This document shows positions 23,831-32,849 of a stretch of DNA of 64,000 nt, piece after piece (position 1 is the stretch's first letter; the number at the start of each line of letters is the position of its first letter). Both the position numbers and the translations under genes were made by a program. Below the pieces are notes generated by a model that saw nothing but the letters and a program-made list of their open reading frames with translations, made no database searches and was not told where the DNA came from. The stretch lies in contig NC_090964.1 in NCBI RefSeq assembly GCF_040807025.1, positions 3,410,001 to 3,474,000 of the forward strand, given 5' to 3'. This stretch comes from Struthio camelus (taxonomy: Eukaryota; Chordata; Aves; Struthioniformes; Struthionidae).

Positions 23831-26800
23831 GCAGAACAGACTTTTTTTTTTCCCCAAACTGCTGGAATTTTCTCAGAACAGAAGTTCCTCCTGGAACTTC
23901 TCCTGCAAAAACCCAGGAGAAATCCTGTTAGCCAGTTCCCATTGAGGGCAAGCCATCTCAGAGCCAGCCCATAGTGAGGGCAGTGGGCAGCTGAGAGGCC
24001 TTGGGGAAGCAGGGTGGTGTTCATCTGTCCCTGGCTATGGCTTCCTCTCATCTCACCTGGTCCCAGGGAAGCTCACGCCGAAACGCATGCAGGTACAGTT
24101 TGTTATGACCCTGAAAGTTGGATTTCTCCTTGGCAGTGAAACAAATCGGTAACAAATGTAGCCTTTGGATCCTGCTGGTATTTTTGCAAGGATACATTGC
24201 TGTGAAAACCAGCACTGGGCAAATATCCCCATCTGCCTGCCATTGGGGCACTCTCCAGCCTGGTCCCTCCTTGGCTCCTGTGCTGGCCCACAATAGCTTC
24301 CCCGTTATTGCCAGAAACAGTTCTGCTCTGAGCCCTAGCATTTCTGGGGCTCCTCCAGCAGCGGCAGCGAAGGGGATAGTGGTTTTGAAACCCTAAAGCC
24401 CTAAAGTGTAAAACTGTCATCAGTGCTGCTGAGGGACCCTCAGCATGGTGGGCCCAGGAGGCTGAAGGAGCATGGCTGTGGGTAATAAGGTGGTGGCGAG
24501 TGGCCCAGGCTGGCTGCACTCCGCAGCAATTAAAAATTAGGGCAGAAATGCAAATGAAGAGGGCGTAAAGAGCGGTGGGGAGCAGGGAAAGAAGAAAGAG
24601 GGGGTCTGTCTCTGCAGGCGCATGGGACGCTGTGGGAGTCGGTCAAGAGGAGGAGAGATGCAAGTCCTGCTGCCTTAGTGGCACAGGAGGTCACACCAGC
24701 TTCAGCCATGGGCATCCAGGCCTTGGCTCTGCCCAGAGGTGTAGAGGAGATAGTGATCCAGGAGCTCAGGCTGGCTGGGCTGCCCTGTGTGGCTACCAGA
24801 CTGCAGCTGGTGAGAAGCTGCCTGGAGCAGCAGCCCTCTTCCTCTGGTGTCACATAACTGGCCCCTCTTCCTTTGTCCCTCCTCTCTATGGGTCTGGCCC
24901 CACCACAGCTCTGCCCAAACCCTGTTGCTGGGATACTCCCTTCAGGAGTAAGCAGATAACACGGGCCTCAGCGTGGTGCATGCTGGAGGTCTTCCTGCTA
25001 TGGACCACGTGAATACTATTTAGCCCAATTTCATGGGCAACTTGAAGCAGCTGAGATGCAGAATAAGGCCCCATGCAGAAAAGCATCCATCTCCTGACTA
25101 TTGTCACAGATATGATGCTTACTGGGGGGACAGTTCTGGGACGGGGCAGCCACAGCTTTCCTTGCTGCCACCTTCACTTGGAAGAAGCAGGTCACACATG
25201 TATGGCCATGGCTAAATGTAGCCAGGGAGCTGGCCCTCCTGGCCCCTGACTCTGCCATGCTTTCCCCCACTGCTTTCCCCTTCCACCCTGGAGATGCCAG
25301 ACACCTCACTGAAGCTGGACATGTCCGAGGAAAACATCCCATCCCTCCTTCCCCTGAAGTGTGAGGTTCGCGTGATAAATCAACGTGTTGAGTAGCATCA
25401 TCATCAAGAGAAAACTGGCTCTTCCGTGCCTGTCCCAGAGCCAAGTAGAGTCATAGGAGCATGTTTCCCAGCTAGCAGGCTGGGAACAGGGAAGGTGAGC
25501 ACCACACCCCAACGGAAACTGTTTTCCCAGATGCTGCTGGAAGCCAGCAGGTAAATGACAGATTTGGCAGGCAAAGGGGGACCTGGCCTCTGGGAACACA
25601 TGGCTCACTCAGCACCCAGCCAGCTCCAAAGGCTGTAACAGCCCTTGTCCCACTGAGCTATTTCCACACTGCTCTGAGAAGCTGGAAGTGGTTTCAGGGT
25701 GCATTGGATTGTACTGCATTGTGTTTCAGGCCACACCAAATGCTCACCCTATGCCAGGGCTGTGAGCACTGCAGGTGAACCCGGCCCTTAGAGGTTATCA
25801 CAGCCATGATTAGGATATGGGCTGGTGTCTGGGGTCAGCTACTTGTGTGATCCTGGGACAGTCACCTGTGTGCAATTTTGGAAGACACTGGCTGTGATGG
25901 CACAGCCTATCCTGAGCTTATCAGTCCTGCTGCACTAGTGGGGCTGGATAAAAGTCATAGGACTTCTGGCAACCTGTCACCTGTGGTCCGTGGGAGGGAC
26001 ACCAGAGAGTGCCGTGTGCCTGGACCCTTCCAGCCCTGACCACCATGCCTTTCTCCCTTTCATGGCATTGCACAGAGGGAGCCTGGCCAGTGGGTCTGCA
26101 AAAACCTGGCCAGAGGGTCTCTGTCAAAACCCTCTGCTGTAGTGCTCACCTTGGCTGTGTGACCATCCCTGGGATCCCAGCGCTTGCCCCACAGAGCCTG
26201 TCCACCTCCCTAGGCATGGCCAGGCAGTGTTGCAGGCACCAGCGGGCCCTGGCAAGACAATGGAGCCAACACATGTGAAAATAGGACTGGATCCAGGCAG
26301 GCTCATGAGCTGTCCTCCTCCTGTCTCCGCTCCCTGCTAAAACTTTCAGGATCCGGCAGCTGGGACAGTGGAGGACCCCACAGGAAGCCAGACAGGGTGT
26401 GGGAGAGAGGCGAGGCAGCTTGGTGCCCCCATGGCTCTGCTCCCAAGGCTGCCTCTTCCCTAAGCAGTAATGAATGAGTAGGCTTGCTGCTTAACTCGGA
26501 TGGTGTAAGTGTGCAGCTGGCTCAATAGAGATGCTCTTGCCTCATGCCAGGCAGTTAAGTGATAATTAACCAGGTGCTGAGGAAGGTGATGCTGGAAGTC
26601 AGCCCTGTGCTGCTTCCATAGGGTAGAGGGTTGAACACATGCCTCCATATGCCCCAGACGTGTGGGTTAGAGCTGCCTCCGAATGGGCTACGTTGTGCCC
26701 AGAAGCACTCCGTCTGCACTTTCGGAGCCTGGAAGAGGAAGCAAAGGCCTTTTCCATCTGCCCAGGCTGCACTTCCAGCCCTGCTTTCTGCTCCACATAG

Positions 26801-27589
26801 GCCATGCCGTAAGCATGGTGCTGGATGAGCACATGGACACCAGAGGGCAGCGCATCTGCCAGAGGTAGGACCCCAGGGAATCCAGACATTTAGGAAATTT
26901 GATTGCTTTTCATTGTAAGAAGAAGCTATGAAGCTAGACAACAATTATCCATCATCTTCATCACAGCAGTGAGCAACTATGCAAGGCTTGTCACTGCTGC
27001 ATCACAAGGGTAAGCAGTGTTTTAGAGGTGGGGAAGCAAAGGCACTAGGTAAGCAAGACCAGCACGTTTCTGCAATATCAGGCATTGCTAAAACCATCAT
27101 TTGACCTGACGGTATGGACGTGGAGGTCTGAATGTTGCTGCCCAAGGGGTTAGGCAGCCTGAATGTGACGTACTGCTTCAGGAAGTTGCAGCAGAGATGG
27201 ACTCACGCTGCAGCACAGGCAGAGAAATGCTAGCAGGGCTGTATGAGAAATGGAAGTCATCATGCGGGAGGCCACTGGAGGAGGCAGCTGGGTTGGCTTG
27301 CACAACCGAGGCCAGGAGAGGGATGGCCAGCAAAGCACTCACGAGAGCAGCAGGGGAAAGTCATCCCTGGCAGTGGTGTGAGGGTCAGCAGTACCTGGAC
27401 GTTCAGGCTGGGATCCTTCTGCCCTGTTTGGCACGGCAGAGCTGGGTCTGGCCCTGAGCACTTGGGAATGGCTGGAGAGAGGTCAGAGGGAGCATCAGAA
27501 GGTATAGAAAAATAGGGCTCTAGCAAAGGATTAGAGATGTAGATGTGTTTTGACTAATAAAGTCAAGATTGAGGGAAGAAACACTACCA
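23831..27589. other. Intergenic
   Basis: No gene is recognised. A CTCF-like motif in plus orientation lies at 26837-26852. Open frames are short and unrelated to known families. Confidence 0.5.
26837..26852 (+). promoter_or_regulatory. CTCF-like motif, plus orientation
   Basis: ACACCAGAGGGCAGCG agrees with the CTCF core CCASYAGRKGGCRSYV at 15 of 16 positions by eye. It lies 5.3 kb before FOXO6 exon 1. Occupancy is not known. Confidence 0.45.
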
Positions 27590-27800
27590 GGCTCCAAATG
27601 GGTAAAAGGCTTCTGAAAGAGGAGGGAATGATCCTTTCTCCAAGCCCTAAGGGTAGGTAAAAGAAATTGTGGGTGTACACTGTACCAGGGGAGATTTACG
27701 CTAGATATTAGGAAAAATGCCTCTGCCAGTGCAGAGGATGGAGGTGGGATTTGGAGGCTGAGCCTCCATCCTGGAGGTCTGTAAGGAGAGGGGGGCTGCC
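27590..27800 (+). mobile_element. L3/CR1-like LINE relic
   Basis: The stretch resembles the 3' part of ancient tetrapod L3/CR1 elements: AAGAGGAGGGAATGATC near 27617, then GGGGAGATTTACGCTAGATATTAGGAAAAAT around 27690, then a diverged end near CCATCCTGGAGGTCTGTAAGG at 27768-27788. Orientation is plus, opposite to the two CR1 copies. It is badly decayed; subfamily cannot be assigned by eye. Confidence 0.55.
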
Positions 27801-29599
27801 TCGAGTGGTTCCAGTCTGGGGGCTGTCACGTCTGTTTTTGGGGCTCCTGTCCATACAAACATTGGACTGTGGGAGTGGTGGGAGCGGTGGGAGTGGTGAA
27901 CTCAGAGGGGCAGTAGCTGGGGTGGCCAGCCTGGCCACAGTCTAGCAGCACTGGCAATACAGCCCACAGCCACTCTGTCACCTTCGCTCACAGTGTGACC
28001 AGACAAGTGCCCGTGCGTGACTGAACACAGGTCTCCCTTGTCACCAAGGATGTGTGTCCGCACAGGGCAGCCATGTGACGTGGCTGGCTACCCACTCTGC
28101 CGTGCCAGGGGATACGCGGGCAAGCCAGCTTAGCGAGGAGGCTGCCACCGTGTTGGCCATGTGACAAAGATGTGTGGTCACTCCAGGGGAAGGGCTGTGG
28201 GGTCTGGCAGCACCCAGGCCTAAGAGTGAACTGGCTAGGAGGGTGTTTTGGCTGGAAAGTGGAGGCTGCTCCTGTTGACCTGGAGTAGGGCTGGCTCTCA
28301 GTGCTGCGCATACAACTGACTGACTCACTGGCTTTTATTCTGGCTTTTCAGGAGCGAGAGACCCGCCACGAGCTCTGGGGCCAGGTCCATCCCAAGGCTG
28401 CATTGCCCCAATGGGGCAACAGGCTGGCACTGCACACCCCATGTGGTTTCAGCTGGGCTGGGGAAGGCATTTTTGGTTCCTGTCTAGCTGAGCCCAAGTG
28501 AACCAGCTGAACCAGTAAACATGGGGTTTGGCCAGCAGGTCCCTCTCTGCGCTGCAGGCAGTTGGGGAATGTAATACCTCTTTAGCACTCAACTGAGATG
28601 TGCTAGCAAACGCCTCCACCGAGGGCTGGGGGCATCTGCAGGCAGTGCTACTGCTTGTGGGTTGTGTGAAAGAGCACTTGTCAAGGCTGTGCTGTGTACT
28701 GTATTGTATCATATCACATCACATCGTATCGTATCATATTGTATTATATTATTAGGGCTATCAGGCCGCACTTCAAGGCAGGAACCATCAGCTTTCCAGT
28801 TGCTTGGGTAACGTTAGCCCATTCCCTTAGACAATGAAAGGGACTGCAGGAAAAATAGAGTGGGTGACTGTGGCATTAAAGAGAGCGTTAAGGTACAGGC
28901 ACAACTGGTGGTGGCAAGGGTGACAAAAAATCCAGTGTCTCCCTTTGAAATGTCTGGTTTTGTCACCCACAAGCACAATGCTTGGTTAACCCTCCCCCAT
29001 GCCCTCCTGAAAGAGGAAAAGTCAAAAGCAAATATTGAGGACCTTCACCCTCTCCCCCAAATTAGCCTCTGGGGCAAGGGCAGAGATTGTGGGTGAAACG
29101 CCCAGCCTGGTTCAGGTCTTGAGGAGGAGTCTGTCAGCGCAGAGATGGGGTGGCCCTCATGGGGAAGCTCTTAGCTGGCTTTTCTCCCTTCTCTCTTCAC
29201 CCACTGCTTTCGCAGCTCCCACAAGCTCTCAGCAGCACCTTTCGATGAGGCCCAGCCTTGAGGAGCTGGAGTTCAGCTGTTGCGCAGTGCAAAGCTGAAT
29301 GTCCCAGACACAGTGATGGATGGAGAAGGTGGATATTTGGCCACCTGAACCTCCTCAGAAGCCAGATAGTGCTGGCCGCGCTCCTGCGTGAGCTGGCTGC
29401 TGTCTTGTCTTACAGCAGGTGAGCCCAGTCCCAGCCTCGGGACTGACCTGGTCCTCATGGTCCTCAATGCATGCGCGCGGTCACTGCCCGGTCATATCCT
29501 GCCAGTTGACGCGCACAGCTGTCTGGATGCCTTTGGGGAGGGACAGCTCACCCACAAGCCTTCCTGCCTCCCATCTCTCCAGACCCAGCAGGGGGGCAG
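27801..29599. other. Intergenic, immediately upstream of the FOXO6 CpG island
   Basis: Apart from a pentanucleotide microsatellite at 28701-28750 nothing is recognised. GC and CpG rise from about 29.3 kb toward the island. Confidence 0.5.
28701..28750 (+). repeat. Pentanucleotide microsatellite, ten units
   Basis: Ten consecutive 5-bp units all fit the pattern (G/A)(T/C)AT(T/C): GTATT, GTATC, ATATC, ACATC, ACATC, GTATC, GTATC, ATATT, GTATT, ATATT. Every change is a transition, consistent with decay of a GTATC-like array. Confidence 0.88.
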
Positions 29600-30496
29600 C
29601 TGCAGGCCCCGCTGCCTTGCTGGAGCCGCGCGTCCTCCCCGCCGCGCGCCAGCAGCATCAGCCGTAACACCCTCGGCCTGGCTCGCCCCGCCTGACCTCA
29701 CTTCGGCGGCATACCACTGCGGTGAGATCATCAGGGAGTCACCGGCCCAGTTACCCTCACGGAGCGGATCCTGCTGCCATGCCAGGGAGAGCGGTGGCCC
29801 AGCCCAGGCTGCTCCCCACCGTGGGACAAGCGCAGGAAGAGGGGAACGGGGCCGGCACCGCAGCTTGCCTCCCGGAGCAGGGACAGCGGGTTCCCAGGGG
29901 CCGGCCGTCGCCCCACCTCGGGCACCGCCGGGAGGCACTGGCAGAGGCTGGAGCCGCCCCAGGCTGTCCTCCCCCGTCAAGGGGGCCCTGCTGGGGGTCA
30001 GCAGCGTGGGGGGCAGAGAGGGGCTCTGAGCGGAGGAGGGTTGGGCCGAGCCCGCCTTCCCCCTCGCTGGGACGGTGGCAGGACCCGACACTTGGCGTTA
30101 CACACCCGCGCAGGCGTGCAGCCCTGCCCGGTGTGCCGGCCCCCGCTGCCGGGAGGCTCCCGGGACCGGGGCGTGTGCCGCGTGCGCCCGGCCTGTGCTT
30201 GCCCGGCTCTGCCGGCAGCTTGGCCCGGCTCCAGGGCAGTTGCTGGGGTTGCGGCGGGCCGCCCGGCACTCCCTCCGCGTCCTCACCCCAACCCGGCGCG
30301 GCACCGCCGCGGCGCTGCAGCCCCGCGCGGCGGGGGGGGGCAGCCGAGGCGGCTCGGGGCCTGCCCCGGGGCCGCCCTCGCCGGCCGGCGGAGGGGCGGC
30401 GCGGCGGACCCGTGCCCGTGCCCTCCCTCGGGGCTGGGGGCACCGCGGCCGCCCGGGCACAGGCCGCCCCGCCAGCCGCCGGGCAGGGCGGGCCGC

Positions 30497-30583
30497 GGGG
30501 CGGGGCTCCCCGGAGGGGGCGGGGCTCCCCGGAGGGGGCGGGGCTCTGCCTGCGCGGGGCGGGGGCAGCGGAGGGGGCGGGGC
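30497..30583 (+). promoter_or_regulatory. Cluster of five GC boxes (SP/KLF sites), partly tandem duplicated
   Basis: GGGGCGGGGC-type boxes begin at 30497, 30515, 30534, 30556 and 30573. Two of them sit in a perfect 19-bp tandem repeat (30501-30519 and 30520-30538). SP1/KLF factors bind this sequence in CpG-island promoters. The duplication suggests recent expansion, and copy number could differ between individuals. Confidence 0.75.
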
Positions 30584-30712
30584 CTGCGCGTGCCGCCGCC
30601 GCGCGCGGGTCTCCCCGTCTCCGCCGGCGGGGGCGTGGCCCGTAGTAAAAGGGCGGGGCTCGCCGCGGCGGCCGCGTTGCCCGGGGTGACGCGCGGACAC
30701 AGCCAGCACCCC

Positions 30713-30720
30713 TGACGTCA
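30713..30720. promoter_or_regulatory. Palindromic cAMP response element TGACGTCA
   Basis: A perfect 8-bp CRE lies in the CpG island, 86 bp before the first CCAAT box. CREB/ATF factors bind full CREs when the central CpG is unmethylated. Position and CpG context favour function, but binding is inferred. Confidence 0.65.
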
Positions 30721-30798
30721 TCCGCGGGAAGGGGAGGGGAGGGGGCGACCCCCTCCTTGCCCCCCGCTCCGCTGCCGGAGCGTCCTGCCGGCGCCGCG

Positions 30799-30845
30799 CC
30801 AATAGGCGGGCGGGGGGGCGTGGCCGCCGGCCGCCTCCCGCCAAT
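30799..30845 (+). promoter_or_regulatory. Two CCAAT boxes 42 bp apart (NF-Y type)
   Basis: CCAAT at 30799-30803 (GCGCCAATAGG) and at 30841-30845 (CGCCAATGAG) both point along the plus strand. Paired CCAAT boxes separated by close to a whole number of helical turns are typical of NF-Y-dependent promoters, and both have good flanking bases. Confidence 0.65.
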
Positions 30846-30911
30846 GAGACAGCGGCGCCGCGAGCGGCTGGGGGCAACAATGGGGGCCGAGGCGGGGGGG
30901 CGCCCGGGGCA

Positions 30912-30917
30912 CACGTG
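30912..30917. promoter_or_regulatory. CACGTG E-box
   Basis: A perfect palindromic E-box (USF, MYC/MAX, TFE families) lies 67 bp beyond the second CCAAT box. It may fall near or just after the transcription start. Confidence 0.45.
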
Positions 30918-31209
30918 GGGCCGGGCGGGCGCGGGGGCCGCCGCCGCGCCGCCGGGGGCCGGGGGGCCGCGGGGCCCGGGGGAGCGGCCCGGGGCCGGGG
31001 TGCTGCGCGGCGCTCGGCTCCCGGGCGCGCCGCCCGCCTTCCCTTCCCATCCCTTCCCGCTGCCCTGTACGGTGCTGCGCGGGGCACTCCCCTCCCCCGC
31101 CCTCCCCCCGCCCCTCCCGGGGCCCTCCCCCTGTGTCACGGCGGCGGCGGCGGCGGCTCTCGCATTCGCGGCGGGCACGGCGGAGCGAGCAAGCGGCGGC
31201 CGGCCCAGC

Positions 31210-31903
31210 ATGCGGCCCGCCCGCGCCCTGGCGGGAGCGCGGCGGCGGCGGCGGCGGGCAGGTGCGCGGCCGGTGCGCGGCCGCTGAAGCCGAGCGGGGC
31301 GGGGAGCGGAGGGTGGCGGGGTGCCCGCGAGGGGCGGAGAGCCGCCCGCCCGCCGCCGCCGCCCTCCCCAGCGCTGTCAGGTGCGTGCCGCCCGCCAGCA
31401 TGGCTCCGCCGCTCCGCCGCGGCGGCCGGACTTAGCGCCGGGCCGCCCGCGGCTGCTGCCCGGCCCGGCGGCCCCCGGAGCCCGCTGCCGCCGCGGGGAC
31501 AGGCTGCGCGCCCGCCGTGCCAACGGCTCTCCCTTCTCCCCGCCCAGGTGACCCGCCGCCGCCGATCTCCGGAGTCGCCTCCAGCGTGCGCCGGCCCCCG
31601 GCCGAGGATGCCGCTCGCCGCCGGCCGCTGCCGCTCATCTGTTGCTGCCTGACCGCGCTGCCCCGGCGCGCAGCCCAGCCCGGTGCAGCCTCCGCCGATG
31701 GATGCGGCAGCCCCCGCTCCCTGCCCGCCCGGAGCCACCCCGCTTCCTATTGTGCCGGGAATTAATCCGGAGCTCCGCGGCTGGTAAACCCCCATCTTGC
31801 CCAAGGCTGGAGGCTCCTGATGAATATGCAGCATCCCCCCCGGCTCGTCTCTCCCGTTAGCCTCCCGTTTCCCAGCACGGTGCCGAGCAGCGCTGCCTCC
31901 TAG
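31210..31903 (+). other. Short upstream open reading frames in the probable FOXO6 leader
   Basis: If transcription starts before about 31.2 kb, the leader contains six ATG codons, each closed before the FOXO6 start: 31210-31287 (25 codons), 31400-31435 (11 codons, A at -3 and G at +4, a strong context), 31608-31652 (14), 31698-31787 (29), 31702-31860 (52) and 31820-31903 (27). The frames at 31698, 31702 and 31820 overlap one another. None overlaps the FOXO6 ATG. Such frames commonly lower translation of the main product. The peptides are not recognised and are probably not themselves functional. Confidence 0.4.
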
Positions 31904-31980
31904 AGCTCCGGACTTTGGGCTGCTTTGCGCTCTCCCCCGCCGCCTTTGCACCTCGAGGATCCGGGCGCACGGACCGGCGT

Positions 31981-32082
31981 CCCCCCCTCCCCGCCCCCCT
32001 TCCCTCCTCCCCCCCCTTCATCCCCCCACCCCTCCGCCTGCCTCGGAGCCCTTCTTCACACTCCTCTCCCTCTTTTTTTTTT
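31981..32082 (+). other. Pyrimidine-rich leader tract ending in T10
   Basis: A run of C and T with few purines covers 31981-32037 and continues, interrupted, to a ten-T run at 32073-32082. It lies 70-170 bases before the FOXO6 start. It contains no suitable AG that would make it a clear splice acceptor for the coding exon. It could pair with the G tract that follows. Confidence 0.6.
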
Positions 32083-32105
32083 GGCTGGAAATCGACCGTA
32101 ACTCC

Positions 32106-32136
32106 GGGGGGGCGGGCGGGCGGGCGGGGGGGGGGG
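32106..32136 (+). promoter_or_regulatory. G-quadruplex-forming tract just before the FOXO6 start codon
   Basis: The sequence is G7, C, G3, C, G3, C, G3, C, G11: five G-runs of three or more, with one-base loops, ending 15 bases before the ATG at 32152. One-base loops give the most stable quadruplex class. In the mRNA this would lie directly in the path of a scanning ribosome; in DNA it would affect the non-template strand. Confidence 0.75.
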
Positions 32137-32151
32137 AGCGGCGGGAGGACC

Positions 32152-32583
32152 ATGGAAGAAAAGCTCCAGGCGCATCAGGTAGAGATCGACCCGGATTTTG
32201 AACCCCAGAGCCGGCCGCGGTCGTGCACCTGGCCTCTCCCCCACCCCGACTTCCCGGCGGAGGAGGAGGATGGGGGCGCGGCGGGCGGCCCCCCGGCGCT
32301 GGCGGCCGGCGGCGCGGAGGGCGCCGAGAACGCGGCGGCCCCGGCGGAGCGCAGAGCCGCCGCCGCGCTGCCGCCGCCCGGCGCGGACGTTGGACAGCTC
32401 CGCAAGGCCAAGACCTCCCGCAGGAACGCCTGGGGCAACCTCTCCTACGCCGACCTCATCACCAAAGCCATCGAGAGCTCCCCGGAGAAGCGGCTCACCC
32501 TCTCGCAGATCTACGACTGGATGGTCCGATACGTCCCCTACTTTAAGGATAAAGGAGACAGCAACAGCTCTGCCGGCTGGAAG
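32152..32583 (+). CDS. FOXO6: FOXO6 first coding exon (5' part of gene)
   Basis: FOXO proteins are nuclear transcription factors that are phosphorylated by AKT and kept out of target-gene control when insulin or growth-factor signalling is high; FOXO6 is the paralogue best known from brain and liver. The exon encodes 144 residues. Residues 21-27 read RPRSCTW, the N-terminal AKT and 14-3-3 site, with the target threonine at position 26, the number known for mammalian FOXO6. Residues 1-20 (KLQAHQVEIDPDFEPQS) match the FOXO6 N-terminus better than FOXO1, 3 or 4. Residues 36-80 are a disordered Ala/Gly/Pro/Glu linker. The forkhead domain begins near residue 88 (SRRNAWGNLSYADLITKAIE), with helix 1, helix 2 (LTLSQIYDWMVRYVPYF) and the FOXO-specific KDKGDSNSSAGWK loop. 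The exon stops after that lysine, in phase 0, exactly where FOXO genes carry their intron. The recognition helix and C-terminal activation domain lie outside the window. The start has a strong Kozak context (GACCATGG); no in-frame ATG precedes it nearby. Confidence 0.94.
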
Positions 32584-32589
32584 GTACCT
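32584..32589 (+). other. FOXO6: FOXO6 intron 1 splice donor
   Basis: The coding exon ends ...GGCTGGAAG and is followed by GTACCT, a usable GT donor. The boundary falls after the lysine of SSAGWK in phase 0, the conserved intron position inside the forkhead domain of vertebrate FOXO genes. If the donor is skipped the frame stays open to a TGA at 32830-32832. Confidence 0.9.
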
Positions 32590-32849
32590 GCCCCCCTGCC
32601 CCCGACCCCGTCGCGCAACTTTCCCCCGCTCCTGGAGGCGCCCTCCAGGCTGCCCGTGCCCCCGGTGGCTTCCGCGCTCGGCAGCCGCAGCCTGACCGTA
32701 GCCCCTCACCGGGGTGTTTCGGGGCTGGTGAGTGAGCTGGGACCCCCTGCTTTCCTTGTGGCCGGGGAAAGGGAGCCGGTCAAGTTTTGGGGAGAGGTGC
32801 TGCGCCACGTTATGTGGGCGAGTGGAGGGTGAGCTTCTTCCCGATTCAC

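Larger units (their letters stand above)
30480..30920 (+). promoter_or_regulatory. FOXO6: Probable FOXO6 core and proximal promoter
   Basis: This stretch groups, in order, five GC boxes, a full CRE, two CCAAT boxes and a CACGTG E-box, an arrangement typical of TATA-less CpG-island promoters. No convincing TATA box is seen; TAGTAAAAG near 30643 is only weakly similar. The transcription start is not determined by sequence alone; somewhere between 30.85 and 31.3 kb would fit the motif positions and would give a leader of roughly 0.9-1.3 kb. Confidence 0.55.

Noticed and set aside
24390..24412. CCCTAAAGCCCTAAA, like a telomere unit
   Set aside because: Only two imperfect copies and not the vertebrate TTAGGG unit; chance.
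30643..30651. TAGTAAAAG as a TATA box
   Set aside because: Weak match in a GC-box promoter; no supported start site 25-30 bases later.
29757..31211. 484-codon open frame on the minus strand over the promoter
   Set aside because: Pro/Ala/Gly/Arg-rich with no domain; several overlapping frames on both strands are equally long here because the CpG island lacks AT-containing stop codons.
31374..31549. Leader intron with donor CAG|GTGCGT and acceptor CCCGCCCAG
   Set aside because: Both signals can arise by chance in this composition and the candidate intron is only about 170 bases; no transcript evidence.
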